A stretch of DNA of 64,000 bases from Lactifluus volemus (Eukaryota > Basidiomycota > Agaricomycetes > Russulales > Russulaceae), in NCBI GenBank assembly GCA_022376515.1, contig WTXI01000027.1, positions 1-64,000 of the forward strand, in the 5' to 3' direction. A program made the position numbers and the translations under genes. The notes beneath the pieces are model-generated. The model saw nothing but the letters and a program-made list of their open reading frames with translations, searched no databases and was not told where the DNA came from. Shown one piece after another: positions 23,371 through 36,417 of the stretch; position 1 is the stretch's first letter, and each line of letters opens with the position of its first letter.

Positions 23371-26358
23371 ATGGCTCAACCAATATTTGAAGACCATCCC
23401 CTTCGGGATTACCTCAGACGTTCGTTCTTCACCCTAGCTCACACTGTTTCACATCATCATCTTACCTTCACCCGTCTCACAGAATCAGGCGATGTCTTCG
23501 ACCCAATACCCGGCGCCATGTCCGACCTTCCAGATCCTTTCTCCGAAGACCCCGCGGAGCATCCGTCGGACGCGGACCTCAGGCTGAGGTCTTGGTTACC
23601 TGCACCCATATTGCGCCTCGCGGAGGTAAGTCTACCATTGTACCTATCGTATCGGAGGTGCTGCTCTGTTGGCACGTCCGTGCTGCATCGTTGTGCGGGC
23701 GAGCGCGATCTTTATTAAGCCTTCAGGAGCTCAGCGATGGAATAGACGTTTTCATCCACAAAATGACTGTATCCCACTATCTATCACGCTAAACGCCTTC
23801 ATTTTCAGTTCCTCAATATTATCGTCACCTCGGTGCAGAACCACCACTCAATCGGCCAGGAGTTTTCTGAGAGGTTTAAATACGATGTCATATCATCCTC
23901 CCTTCTCTCTTCCTCCATAACCTCACCCACTTCAACTCGACGACGCTCATATTCTGACGATTCCACCTCTCATGATCCTGATCCGACCGCTAGGACAGCG
24001 TCTTCGCCGCCACCAACAGGCCATCCCGTGACTCACTGCAGTTCTGCATGGTCCCTAGCCCTTGTTGGCTTATGTCTAGTTTCCCTCGCCTTTGATTGCT
24101 TCCTATTATGTATCTCTATCGGAACCATATTTTATTACATGGAATCTTCTCCTGTCGATTCTGGATATCTAACCGATTTTATGACTCCTGTAGGTGCCCA
24201 GTCCCCTCACTGCAATCACACGCTAACATAGACCGTAGACCTTGGACGCGCTTAATAATCTTATTGCTGCAGCACACCTATGGGACTCTACCGTACAAGA
24301 GGCCATTAATCTTCTTGAATTCGAAGAGAGCGTGTACGTAGTAACCAACCGATCATTCTTCCTTGGATTGACGATTCCTTCAGGACACCCTCCCTCTCGC
24401 CTTGTTCATCCCTTCGCGTGGCCCTTCATTCTTCTCTCCAGAACACGCAAACTCAGTCCGACAACGTCAGACATGTTCTTGTCGGGCTCACCTCACCCTC
24501 TGCGCTCGCCCAGCTCTCCGAGATGTATGCACCACCATCGCCCGTGAAACCTCAAACCCCACTTTATATGCGCCCCGGTTTTACCACAGCGTCATCCCAT
24601 ATGCGGAGTATCTCAACTCCGTCGGAAAACCGTACAACGTGGAACGATAGCATGCCGTATAGTTACGCAGCACTTGCGAGGGCCGGTAGCCCAACTCGGC
24701 AGTCCTTGAAGCGGTGGGAGAAGCGGAGGTCCGATGTATCCGCGTTACTCCTGCGACCAAGTGATATGACGATGAGTGCTCCCGTCACGCCACGACCAGG
24801 AAAGCCGTTGGAGGGCGTTGAGGAGGAGAGAGGCAGCTATTCGGATACACGCAATGTCTCTGAGCAAGAGGATGATGCCGAGAATGTGGTGGTGCCACCT
24901 GAAGAGCGGGGACAATTCGCATCCGCGGCTTTGGAACTTCAGCGGCAAAAGCGAAGCAGGGGAATCGAAGCGTTCATCCCTTCTACCCCTTTACCGCGCT
25001 CAACACACATCACTCGTCTGGCGAGCAGATCTTCGTCTTCCAGTCCATCTTCCCCACGTTCCTCGTTTCACGCCTCGCGTTTCACGGCAGTGCAGGTGCC
25101 GCGACACCCGCTCTCTCTTTACTCACTCACTCACGCTCTAAACGGCGCGTTGGCTGCGCGGCGCTACGCTGCGTCGCATCTGTTAGCTTTGCGATTTGGG
25201 GGTGGAGATAGCCAGGATGACGGCGAAAACTACTGGGACGACGTCCGTTCGGTGATGATACTCCTAACGACCGCACTCGCCAACGCAACTGCTCCTCTGG
25301 TCGAAGCGCTTGACGCGAGCGAGCGCGAGCGTTTGGGCAAGGAGAATCCGACTCCCCCTAAGGAACACTCTCCTTCCTCAGAATTTCTTGCGCAGCCCTC
25401 ATCCGAGCCTCGGCTGCGGCAAGTCCAAAAGGCGTCGTTTGCGCCACTGCCAAGTCACCTATCACGGTTCGCAGCGCACGTCGACGGGCTTACAAATGCC
25501 CTGAATGACGCACGTTCTCACCTCGAATCGTGTGTCGCGTCTCTGCGCGACGGCTATGCCGCCGATGTCCCTGAGTCTTTCAGTGACCCGCAAAAGGCAC
25601 CTGCGTTGCAGGCCTACGAACGTCTACGGCGGGAGCTTGGACTCGCGCTACGAGAGTGCGAGCGCGGGCGCGAGCCATTGCTAGAACTTCTGCGGGCGCC
25701 TTCCCCGGTGGACGACATTGACGCCGAGGACGAGGACGAGGATGGTGTGCCGGCGCTCGGCCTAGACGTGGAGAGCTCTGACTCGGAAAAGGATGCGGGG
25801 CACGTACGGTCGCCCTCGCCTTCGCCCTTCGCGCTGCCTTCTTCGCCAACGGACGCATTGCTCGTGCAAGAACAAACCGATGATCACATGCTTCAAGGGC
25901 ATCATCATGGGCACGATCGGGAACACGGTGTGCTTGTCGTCGGGCTGGAGCGTCTCCCACCCCCTGGTATCGAACAGGTCTTCGAAGCGGAGGCAGGCGC
26001 AGGCGCGGATGGCCCACGGCCCCGTCCACGCTCGAAGCTGTCGCGTGCGGAGCGCATCGCGGCGGCTAAAGAGCGACGCGCGAAGGCACTGTCCGGGCTT
26101 GGACTGTCGATTGTTGGAGACCAGGCCGGTGGTGCTAGTGGACCGGACGGAGAGCGGTGGGGTCCCGGAGGGGACGTCGTGCAGGAACTCAAGGACGTTA
26201 TTTGGAAAGTGGGTGAACAGAGACGGCAGAGGGAACAGCAACACCAAGAACGACAACAGCGACAACGACCACAACAGCTCACGGTGACAACCGCCGTCGC
26301 CGCCATGCGAGAACCATCAGATTCGACAGACGACGTGTTCACGCCACTGTCGAGTTGA
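23371..26358 (+). CDS. Vezatin-like / myosin-binding domain membrane protein
   Basis: Four exons (23371-23625, 23809-24189, 24239-24333, 24384-26358) join in phase to 901 aa, starting MAQPIFEDHPLRDYLRR. One membrane helix is clear around residues 165-195 (SLALVGLCLVSLAFDCFLLC). The soluble part has the pattern of fungal myosin-binding (vezatin/Inp2-like) domains: LNGALAARRYAASHLLALRF, NYWDDVRSVMILLTTALANA, LPSHLSRFAAHVDGLTNALN and AYERLRRELGLALRECERGR. An acidic stretch, a low-complexity region and a basic KLSRAERIAAAKERRAKALS segment follow. Inp2-type proteins tether organelles such as peroxisomes to class V myosin. That role is inferred from the domain and is not proven here. Confidence 0.75.
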
Positions 26359-27932
26359 TGCACACACTTCTCCGCCACCCCCGCCCCGCCTTCCGCCGAC
26401 AATAGCTTGGCCATCTCAAATATCGTGTTTCCTTGCCAATGATCACTCGATGAATTCTTTCCTATATCGTCCCGTCCCGTCCTGTCGCGCCGGGCTTGGT
26501 TCTTCCTCCTAGAAGATGGTTCGCGATGGCAACCTCCTTTCTGTGGAGAGAAGAACTGTATAGTACCATTGTTTCCATTCCCTTCAAAAAAAAGTTAGGC
26601 GCGTTATGCGGGAAGAAGAAATTCGGAGTGATGATGGTTATGCTATGCTAATCCATGCTGTTTGATGTGTTGGTTAAGATGTCATCGCTTGTCTACTCGC
26701 TCGTCTGTCGTCTTGGTACGATTGTTGTCCATACCCAAGGGTTTGTCTTGGCTGGCTCGCCATCCATCTACGTAGTACTACGTACAAGTCTTGATTTTTT
26801 CCCACGACCCCAGCAACACTGCCCTCGAATACGATATAAATCATATGAGGGTATCAGCGTCGAACGGAAGTGCCAGTGACGTGCTGAACAAGCAACGCGG
26901 ACTCCCGCGCGCGGAGGAAGAACAGACGAGTCCGGCAAGTTCCTCGGGGATGCCGCGGCGGAAGGTCTCGGGGGTGGCAGTTGTCAAACTTTCTCATGCT
27001 CACGGGAAAGCTTTGGACGTCGCTTCTCCTGCCAAAGAAAACAGGATGTTCGAGACAGTTTCAAGTTGATCCGATTCCAAAACTGAACAACATGTGGACG
27101 CTGCCAGTGGCGGCGGTTCCCAGGCAAAATCATGGCAATTGAAGTTGGGAAGAAGCCGTTGGGAAAAAGAGAAGGTACTGTAGTGCTGTAGCATGCCCAA
27201 TCACTACGTGGGTAGGGTATTTCCGATACTCCCATTTCTCGGTCTCATTTCTCTCAGTAAATTGTGGGGGTTAGTACAGCCGAGGGATTAATGGCAAAGC
27301 ATGTGACTGAGAGGGCAACCGGTGCTTGTACCCCGATATTTAGTTACTTGCTACCTGACAGAGAGGTTCATATAGGTATGTAGTATATGATGGGCTCTCC
27401 AGAGATGTCAGGTTTTGGGGGCCGATGTTCGTTTCGTGGGTGGTGGCATTGTCTCTCACCCCTTGCCCCGGCTTTGCCGTGGGAAAACCGCACATGGTGG
27501 TGGTTGCGGATAAAGGAGCCCCCGATTTCGTGCCAAAACTCGATGCCAAGTGAAACGCATACACTCGTAGTTGATACGAGGGGGAATACAAATACATCAT
27601 GCGGCGTTGTACGCGAATGTATTCGACATTTTAACAGAGGCTCACAAGTCAGCATCAATTTGAGCCTGGGAATTGAACTTAATCTACGCCAGGCAACCAT
27701 TGACCCTGAAATACATTGTATTGGGACGCAACATGATGAAGAAGATGGTGGAACTGGATAGCTTAATTTTTACAATAACGGCCACCCATTTCGTGCCAGG
27801 CCACAGTCAAATGATTGAGGGTTGGTTGTAAGCATCCCTGTACACCAACGAGTCCAGTTCAAACCAAGTAAAACAATAACCAAATGAGGGCAGAGATTTT
27901 AGAGGGAATAAAAGAGTAAACAACTGCATCTA
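26359..27932. other. Intergenic region between vezatin-like gene and NLR-2
   Basis: About 1.6 kb between two 3' ends (convergent genes). Short ORFs on both strands have no domain and no consistent splice structure. I see no tRNA, transposon ends or repeat array. Confidence 0.5.
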
Positions 27933-30900
27933 TCAAGGTAAATTGTAAACGTCATGATATACTGTAGCCCAATTTGATCCGTGTACGCAGTTCGAGAGAT
28001 CAAGCCGGGTTTCATGCTCGCCTGCAATCCAAACAGTGCTAGGGGTATGAAGACACCGCCTGTGAAGGTCAGGAATCCACAAAAAAAGTTCTTTCTTTTC
28101 TCCCGGGCCATATATCCAACCGTCACGATCGATGAGGGGTTGGTCCGTAAAATAGGAGCCATCCTGTGACGATGCAACAGATCTGACTGATTTGGTGTGT
28201 CCTGTTGCCGCATCCCACACACGAATCGTGTAATCGCGCGAGGCTGATGCGATACGCTGTCCATCCGGCGAGAATGCAACAGAATTGACCCAGTCGGTGT
28301 GTCCAGTAAACGGACCTGCTACAACATGTCCTGTTGCCGCATCCCACACACGAATCGTGCAATCGCGCGAGGCCGATGCGATACGCTGTCCATCCGGCGA
28401 GAATGCAACAGAATCGACCGATTCGGTGTGTCCAGTAAACGGACCTGCTACAACATGTCCTGTTGCCGCATCCCACACACGAATCGTGTAATCGCACGAG
28501 GCCGATGCGATACGCTGTCCATCCGGCGAGAATGCAACAGAATTGACCGATTCGGTGTGACCAGTAAACGGGCCCACTACGACATGTCCTGTTGCTGCAT
28601 CCCACACGCAAATCGTGTAATCGAGCGAGGCTGATGCGATACGCTGTCCATCTGGCGAGAATGCAACAGAATTGACCGATTCGGTGTGTCCAGTAAACGG
28701 ACCTGCTACAACATGTCCTGTTGCCGCATCCCACACACGAATCGTGCGATCGTGCGAGGCAGATGCGATACACTGTCCATCCGGCGAAAATGCAACAGAA
28801 TTGACCCAAGAGGTGTGTCCAGTAAATGGGCCCTGTCCTGTTGCCGCATCCCACACACGGATCGTGTAATCGTGCGAGGCCGATGCGATACACTGTCCAT
28901 CCGGCGAGAATGCAACAAAATTGACCCAGCCGGTGTGTCCAGTAAATGGGCCCGCTATGACCTGTCCTGTTGCCGCATCCCACATGCGAATCGTGCAATC
29001 AAGCGAGGCTGATGCGATACATTGTCCATCCGGTGAGAATGTAACAGAATTGACCCAGTCGGTGTGTCCAGTAAATGGGCCCGCTACGAACTGTCCTGTT
29101 GCTGCACTCCACACACGAATCGTGCCGTCAGACGAGGCCGATGCGATATGCTGTCCATCCAGCGAGAATGTAGCAGAATTGACCCAAGAAGTGTGTCCAA
29201 TAAACGGGCCTGCTACGACCTGTCCTGCTGCTGCATCCCACACACAAATTGTGCAATCGTCCGAGGCCGATGCAATACGCTGTCCGTCCGGCGAGAATGT
29301 AACAGAATTGACCCAAGAAGTGTGTCCAGTAAATGGGCGTGCTATGACCTGTCCTGTTGCCGCATCCCACACGCGGATCGTGTAATCGCGCGAGGCCGAT
29401 GCGATACGCTGTCCGTCCGGCGAGAATGTAACAGAATTGACTGATTCGGTGTGTCCAGTAAATGGGCCCGCTACGACACGACCTGTTGTCGAATCCCACA
29501 CGCGAATCGTACGATCGTCCGAGGCCGATGCGATACACTGTCCGTCCGGCGAGAATGCAACAGAATGGACCCAGTCGGTGTGTCCAGTAAATGGGCCCAC
29601 TACGACACGTCCTGTTGCCGCATCCCACACCCGAATCGTGCAATCGTGCGAGGCCGATGCGATACGCTGTCCGTCTGGCGAGAATGCAACAGACCTGACC
29701 CAGTCGGTGTGTCCAGTAAATGGGCCTGCTACGACCTGTCCTGTTGCTGCATCCCACATGCGAATGGTGTCATCGGACGAGGCCGATGCGATATGCTGTC
29801 CGTCCGGGGAGAATGCAACAGAATTGACCCAAGAGGTGTGGCCAATAAATGGGCCCGCTACGGCATGTCCTGTTGCCGCATCCCACACGCGAATCGTGCG
29901 ATCGAGCGAGGCCGATGCGATACGTTGTCCATCTGGCGAGAGCGCAACAGAAGTGACCTCTTTGTCATGTGCGTTAATGGTCATTTCCAGTGCTGGCCAA
30001 TGAGACAATTGCCCACGTTCAAATGTCAATGTCTGAGCAAATCGGTGAAAGTATTGACTGAAGACAAGGGAAGAGCTTGGGGCGAAAGGGAGCGCAGAAA
30101 CATAGATATGCGGAGCACTCCTTGCCACCGCCATTCCGAAGTACCGCACAAACGTGGATGCGTCATTCACCAATTCCAACAGATTCTTTACTCCCGTTTG
30201 CGAGCCCTATTTCAATTTTTCGCAAGTCACTACATGTAAAATCGAATTATAGGATACACGTACCTCCTGCTGCAACCATATCAACAAAGATGACAATGCT
30301 GGTAAAGCAAGGCCCACACTGTTCTTCATACTAAGAACCTCTAGCCAAAACAGAAACTTGTCCTCGAACAGGAATCGAAGTTTCGTGAACAGATCGTGCT
30401 CGAAAGCGAGATGTTCTAGGTGTCTGTCCCAGAAAATGCAGGAATACGATAGAGCAGGTGGAATGTGTTTGGAAATTCGAGATTCAACGTCTGGAACGTC
30501 GCTGTTGGCAAGATATGATGACTCCAGTTCGCAAATGTTGAATTTAAGTTTATCAACCATTAAGCCAAGGCAAGAATGTGCCAATTGATGGTGGGCATCG
30601 TTGAGGTCGACATAAAACACACCACTCTTCTTATTCGTCAGAAAGTCGTAGAATGAGGTGTGGAGAGGAACGATCGGCTGCGTTCGATCAGATGATGCCA
30701 CATTGCTCAGTAGCGAGCCAAGGTAAGAGAGAATTCCAAGAACAAGCTCGGAATCGTCGGGGTCATCTTTGGATGCATAGTGTCGCAGTGTGATCAGGGA
30801 TTCGATAGAGAAGGGCTGGACCGCAGCAAGAAGCTGTCCCATCACGGACCGAAATACCGCATGTGCTTCAGGCGATTCGAAGTACTCCTTGAGAACTTCT

Positions 30901-32661
30901 TCGTATAAGTTGTCCAAGGGTCCTTGTCCAGTCTGCCCTCGAGCGCGTCCCAACAGGCGCTCTACGCACTGTGCCTTGCTAAGGCCAAGCCTGGCAGAGC
31001 TCTTTATGAACCCGCATGCAACGGCTGCCCATTGAAAGACACCCTCTGCCGCCACTGTCAATTTGACTCCATGGGCTTCGAACACGGCCGGAGGCAGCTC
31101 GCTTCGAAGATACATGCCAATATCTTGCTCCGTCTTGGCTAGTTTGGTATCATTTATGGAGAGGGTGCGGACAGACAATGCGCTGGCGAATGCAGGTTCG
31201 ATGCCATTCTCGGGCCTCGAGGTTATGAGAACACGGAAGTTTGACGGCAGTTCGGAGAGGTGACGAGCGAGAAAGATGTGCAATCCTTTTTTCTCGATTG
31301 AATCTCCACTCTCGTCCAACGCGTCGATAACGATAAGGATTGGGTCGTCCAATTCCAGGTTCTTGAGCGGTTCAAGGAGGAGGCATTCAAAAAGTGTAGG
31401 ATAGTCGCGAGTGTGACAAAGAGATGAATTTTCTTTAATGGCCTTCCCAAGGGCGAGCTTGAATGCAGGAATGTGATGGGAGAGATCGCGTGCAAGTGTC
31501 GTGAAGAGCTGGTATGCCTTGCCACTGGACCCTTCCCCTCGCCGAAAAGCAAAGTAAGAGCCGAGATACGTCTTCTTGAACCGACGTGCGACTTCATGTG
31601 CTATCGAAGACTTTCCGGTGCCGGCCTGGCCGAGGATGATGAGGGTATGTTCAGATCCGGGATTCTTGACCCACTTGAAGATGTAGTCGAGAAAACCGTG
31701 GCGTGTGCCTTCGAGACAGCGCTTCTCATCGCCGAATGGCCAGCCTCCGGCATAAGGCAATCCTCTGATGATTGCACCACATTCTGCGTGCTCATTGTCA
31801 GATCGACGATCCTACTCTCTTGTGACTAGAAAAACTACCCACCTTCTAGTTCTTGGTTTGACAAGTTGCGCTGTTGAGTGAGTTGTGGCAAGAGAAGGAA
31901 AAAATTCAGGTTGGCCTGCATAAACGTTTGGAATGAGCGAAAGGGATAATGGTACTTCCGACGGACCTGGTATACTTGAAGAATGACCGACAATTTTGAA
32001 TCATATTGATTGACGTTCTTCAATAAATCGTTACGAAGAAGGACCATCTTGATTCCTTTTACTTTAGCACATTCTTTCAGCGCGGTCTCAATCCCATGCA
32101 AGTCGCTTGATTTGGATTAGACCATGACATATCTAGTAAGAGGAAAAGGCACCTCTGAAAAGACTCAAAGATAGCGAGCAGGTCGGATGGCAGCTCTTCT
32201 AACTTCAAACCATGGTTTTGGCACATATTGCCAACATTGACAATGACACTCCCAACTTTCACTAGTTTCTCCATCACCAGTTTCCACTCTCCCTTGCACT
32301 GCTTGACCTCCTAATATACTATCATCAACACAAAGATGTTTAAGGTCGGACGGGGCACTCACATCCCACATTTTGAGAGCCTGGAGAATGAGGCTCGCGG
32401 CCGGAGAGATATAAGGTATCTTTTTAGCCAAGGAACTGAGCTCCTTCAAGGCCGAAAGAGTTGGCTCTATCGCGCTAATCACAAGGTCAGTCCCTCCAGC
32501 GATCGGCTCCGATGGGGCAGGATTGGTGCGATTAGCAGCTGGACAAGGCACTGGTGAGCGATTGGAAACGACACATGAACGTAGTACACACAGATAGGGT
32601 GATTATTGCTGGTGTCGGAATTACGGGAGCTTGGAACACGTTTCCTCCAGATGGACGACAT
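27933..32661 (-). CDS. NLR-2: MLKL/HeLo-like N-terminus, NACHT, 14 WD40 repeats
   Basis: A STAND ATPase of six exons (32661-32592, 32550-32363, 32310-32153, 32105-31843, 31783-30264, 30206-27933). All phases agree, giving about 1490 aa. The real start is MSSIWRKRVPSSRN, recovered through a 41-nt first intron. The N-terminal 190 residues form a helical bundle (ISAIEPTLSALKELSSLAKK, EVKQCKGEWKLVMEKLVKV, LKECAKVKGIKMVLLRNDLL) like MLKL-type/HeLo-like cell-death domains. NACHT has Walker A GQAGTGKSS and Walker B LIVIDALDESGD. The WD40 part has 14 repeats plus a degenerate 15th. An optional 51-nt in-frame intron may be removed from exon 4. Inferred role: ligand-triggered oligomerisation leading to membrane damage and cell death. 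Confidence 0.9.
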
Positions 32662-32770
32662 ATTTCGACTTGGTTTTGAAGATGACGATGAGACGAGCGA
32701 GCGAGTGGGAACGTGGCGCCTGGCGTAATTTGCACAGCCTTTGCGCCTTTGCTCTCGCACACACAGCCTT
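27940..32770. repeat. Large duplication, copy 1 (partner 50470-55290)
   Basis: The whole NLR-2 gene from its 3' end to about 100 bp upstream of its ATG is matched by NLR-3 in the same orientation. The NACHT and N-terminal exons and all introns are nearly identical, with identical exon borders. Confidence 0.9.
28190..29980 (-). repeat. WD40 coding array of NLR-2 (14 x 129 bp, highly homogenised)
   Basis: The unit consensus is HTxxVNSVAFSPDGQ followed by xIASASxDxTIRVWDAATG. Differences concentrate at the two residues after HT, the residue after DGQ, and the two variable residues in ASASxDx. Repeats 10-13 are almost identical. Repeat 9 lacks four codons (GQGPFTG instead of GQVVAGPFTG or similar). 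Confidence 0.92.
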
Positions 32771-33045
32771 CTGAAGTTAACCTCTCAGGTTGTTTCCATC
32801 TTTACAAGTGCTGACATGTGAAACGCATGAGTACACATGTATCGCAGATATCGTCGAAGCCCTAGGACCCTCGAGTTGCTCAAGTTTTCATCTATTCGCA
32901 TGTCTGTGAACAAGCACGTGCGTCACAGAGATCACACGTGTTCTTAGCGCTGAAGTATTAACTGCAAGGCAAATGCCGAAACCTAAAAGTGGTGTCGGGT
33001 CTGTCAACATCAACAAAGGATTAGACCGCCACCGATTTCACCCCG
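32662..33045. promoter_or_regulatory. Divergent promoter region, NLR-2 / eL30
   Basis: 384 bases separate two divergent starts, so a sensor gene and a ribosomal protein gene share an upstream region. There is no obvious TATA box on either side. The first 100 bases on the NLR-2 side are part of the NLR-2/NLR-3 duplication. Confidence 0.5.
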
Positions 33046-33551
33046 ATGGCCCCCACAAAAAAGTCCAAGGCCGCAAAATCGACAGAGTCAATCGCAGCAC
33101 GTCTTGCTCTTGTCGTCAAGTCAGGCAAGTACACCCTCGGCTATAAATCTGCCCTCAAGCAGATGCGTAGTGGCAAAGGTTTGTCCAATTCCGTTGCGTT
33201 GCGCCCGGGACTGGAGCCAGAGGCTGAGAAGGTCCCTATGCTGACGTGCTTTCCCCTTTCTATGTCCCTTATATAGCCAAGCTGGTACTCATTGCTGGCA
33301 ATTGCCCCCCTCTACGCAAGTCTGAGATCGAGTACTACGCCATGTTGTCAAAGACAACCGTTCATCACTTTGCAGGAACGAATGTTGCTCTTGGTACCGC
33401 TGCGGGCAAACTTTTCCGCGTTGGGTGCGTGCCAAGCTATTTAGTTATCGTCATGAGTCAATATTGATACGAAAATGTCGGCAGTGTCATGACTATCACC
33501 GATCCTGGTGATAGTGATCTACTCAGTGTCGCTGAGACGGCGGCAGCATAA
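33046..33551 (+). CDS. RPL30: 60S ribosomal protein eL30
   Basis: Three exons (33046-33178, 33277-33424, 33485-33551) join in phase to 115 aa, the usual size of eL30. It is near-identical to the family throughout: [22 protein letters not shown] start (here [20 protein letters not shown]), [48 protein letters not shown] and a [12 protein letters not shown] tail. It is a component of the large cytosolic ribosomal subunit. Yeast eL30 represses its own splicing; I did not identify a matching RNA element here. Confidence 0.97.
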
Positions 33552-33652
33552 AACCGTCCTTTCGTTCATATGTTCTCCGGCATTTCCTATGGTTAGGCAC
33601 TATGAGAATCTACACGTTTGGTCTACTGGTTCCATCATTGTTACGTATGCCA

Positions 33653-35260
33653 CTACACACAGTGAATACCAGAAGGGAGTGAGAAAGAGAAAAGAGATGC
33701 AGACATCTCGAGAGCTGATTTGGGTTCACTTTCTGCATAATCCGTTTTCGAGCTAGAATGTTTTCCATCGTGGAAGGTCACCTTCGGGGATAGGCTCAGA
33801 CTGCGAGCGATAAGCAATAATCATAATGAGATGTACCTTGTCTACGATGCTTGAACCAAGGAACGCTGCCAAGCCGTCCCCTTCTCCCGGTATTCTGCAA
33901 AGTATTCTGGGACCTTGACAATTCGAATCTGGTTTGGTTGCATCTCATTGTGCTGGCCGACGTTGCTTAAACGAAAGAGGAAATATGAGTTTGTAACGCT
34001 GGGGAAATACCTCCATTATGGATGAGCATAAACGTAGATAGAGAACCGACGAAAATTTTACCTTTGGCGTGTGTCGCAACATCTCCCGTCACCATTAGGC
34101 CAAGCCGAATGTACTGCCGCTGTTCCACATCCGTAAGCCTGAACAGCATGACCAACCACATCCTGCAACGTCAACGACATTCCATCACTCTCTGGGCTAA
34201 CGTGCTCGTCGGGCGGGAGGCCATCTCCGAAATAAAGGAGGTTCCCTGTCGAAAACAGAGGCCCGGGGTCGCAGAACACCAATGGCGTTCTCGTTTTGAC
34301 CACTTTCTCGTGCCTGTTCCGTCGCCGCGGCGCTTCATGCCGCTTCTGGATAACGCGGGACCAACCCGACCTGCCGCCACACCTGCCGCGCGAGCGAGCG
34401 CCCGCGCAGCGGTGACGGACGTGTTGTTGCGCAGCAGGTGAGCGAGCGAGATAGCGTTCGTAATGGCGCACGCTGACGCGTGCCGTCGCTCGAGCGCCGG
34501 GCGAGGGGGAAACCTTCGTAGATCGGCGTTACGTCCGTCACGGTGTCGTCGATGTTCGATTGTGACACCTGAGGCCTGAGAGCGCGCCTACGGCGCAGAG
34601 CTGCGCACATGGGATGCTGAAGGTGTCCACGTTGAAACGCCCGAAGAAGATCTGGGCGCGTGCGTTCGTATGTGTCGCGCGGGAAGAGGGAGAGTAGGAC
34701 GAGAAAACTCGTTTTGTACGCGTCGGAGATGGAGTCCCGTAAAGAGGACATACTTCCTGTGATTGTGATGTTAATAGGGACGTTTTATGTTGATTCCAAT
34801 GGTTGAAAAGTAAATTTAAAAAAAAAGTGGAAAAGATGGACGTACCTCTACTGTACTTCATAAAGTTAAAGTCGCTAATTTGGTAATCTGCGAAAGGCCA
34901 TGAGACAATGATTTTTCCCTGTCCTGCCGCGAACGCATCGTCCATCAGGTTGGGGACTGACGCATACTGACGAGGTAGTTCTGTGACTTTGAGGCTTTGC
35001 AGTTGGGACACGGCGGACGCGGAGGGACTGTTGGACGTCGACGGGCCAGCTTCCCTAGATCCCCTAGCAGATAACCTCTGACTCGACGAACGGGTGGAAC
35101 CTTGTTTTGAAGGGCTGGAAGCAGTACAGTAACCTCCCCTTTTCCACATGCCATGGGGGCCAACGGTAGGCGCCAGCCGATAAGCGCTGACGTCACCCCA
35201 TCCCAAACTCCTAGGGTAGTACAAAGCGCTCATGTCGCCATCAGCGGACGAACGCGGCAT
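33653..35260 (-). pseudogene. ARP9-like actin-related protein, frame-broken
   Basis: Pieces of an actin fold run in order along the minus strand: KIIVSWPFADYQISDFNF, ARAQIFFGRFNVDTFSIP, AQLCAVGALSGL, DDTVTDVTPIYEGFPL, RHYERYLA / HLLRNNTSVTAAR, TPLVFCDPGPLFSTGN, LTLQDVVGHAVQAYG, GLMVTGDVATHAK, ISPALQTHISSFV, IRIVKVPEYFAEYRE, DGLAAFLGSSIVDK and VTFHDGKHSSSKTDYA. The mix fits ARP9-type subunits of SWI/SNF-class remodellers. Adjacent pieces lie in different frames in at least three places (after ALSGL, inside the HYERYLA/HLLRNN block, and at EKG/DGLAAF), and the usual DRPL before AQLYA is missing. It is either a pseudogene or a gene with several sequence errors. Confidence 0.6.
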
Positions 35261-36417
35261 CGTAAAGATCCCCAGTGAGGCTTAGTTTTTTTGGGCAAAG
35301 GGGGCTGGCCTAAAGTAGGACAATTCCCCATACAGTAAATGGCAGTCAGCCCCTCTGCCTTACGTTTCGAAATCACACACCCACCGTACAGCGACGTAGT
35401 TCGTAAGTTAAAAGTCTTCCCCTCACCGGCAGTGCACGAGAACTGAAGCGATGGCATGTATAGATACTGTGTATACGACCTAACCTTTGGGGTTAGCAAC
35501 CGAGTATTTCAGAGAAGAAATTAAATCTCACCGTAACTAGTACTGTACCTAGATCTTATCTGTGATCTGCATGAGGTGTGCGATGTTGCCCTCGTCGTCT
35601 TGTGCATGAACGGGCACAACCCCAGCTGCGAAAGTCACTCTCCATCGGGTCAAGGTCAGTTGTGCTAGCTAGTAGGCGAGTTGAGTGATAAAAAGCCCTG
35701 TGCGTCCGCATTCCACTGCACCAAGTTCAGTAATAATCATACGACGTCATGCCGGAAACCCAATAGCAATAAGGGGGAACTGCATTTCTTCCGCTGTCGT
35801 TTCACGTTTGCGTATCCAGAAGCCGCAAAACGAAACCGCGGTTTGTCTGCGTCTAGGAACACATCCGAGTCCTTTTTTTTTTCACTCTGCATAGCGTCGG
35901 TTAGTATTCCTGACAGAGGCTCAAGGACATCCAGAATTCTCAAAACTCTCTGGGCGACTCGTGACGGATAAGCCAAAAGTTCGGGCGAGGTGCAACTGCG
36001 AGCGACTCGAATGACCAGTTCTAGCACAGGATGTGGTGGATTGTTTCACTACGGCCAGAATCCAAGGGAACCAAAATTTCTAAGCGGGATGTGGCTAATA
36101 AGTTACTCTTTTGAATAACACGTTGTTGGGTCTTCTCAAGAACAAATCATCGACTGTCCGAAATTCCTATAGTCCGAGTCACGTGTTTCATCCTACAATC
36201 GACGACCCCTTTTACTTGGTCCACGCGTGCGTGGTCTGTGGGGTAACAAAGATCATTATCATTTCTATGTGTCAGTTTGTTGTCCATTTAACGTACCGCG
36301 CGCCGTCTTGATACTACACGCTTCCCTGCCCCCCCCCCCAAAAAAAAAAAAAAACCTACGCATAAACACTGAAATAGATAGGGGGGTTGCGATTTCGTTT
36401 TTTGAAAGGAGGGGGGA
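35261..36417. other. Intergenic with an unassigned minus-strand ORF
   Basis: About 1.15 kb. A minus-strand ORF at 36027-35737 reads as a plausible helical peptide (RVAQRVLRILDVLEPLSGI) but lacks an ATG and a partner exon, so it is at most a fragment. A run of about 13 C followed by about 15 A lies near 36331-36354. Confidence 0.4.

Noticed and set aside
25762..26414. Minus-strand ORFs of about 170 aa within the vezatin-like gene
   Set aside because: Low-complexity shadows of the Gln/Glu-rich end of the real gene.
28123..28998. 291-aa minus-strand ORF overlapping NLR-2 WD40 in another frame
   Set aside because: Same repeat-frame artefact; the WD40 frame is the real one.
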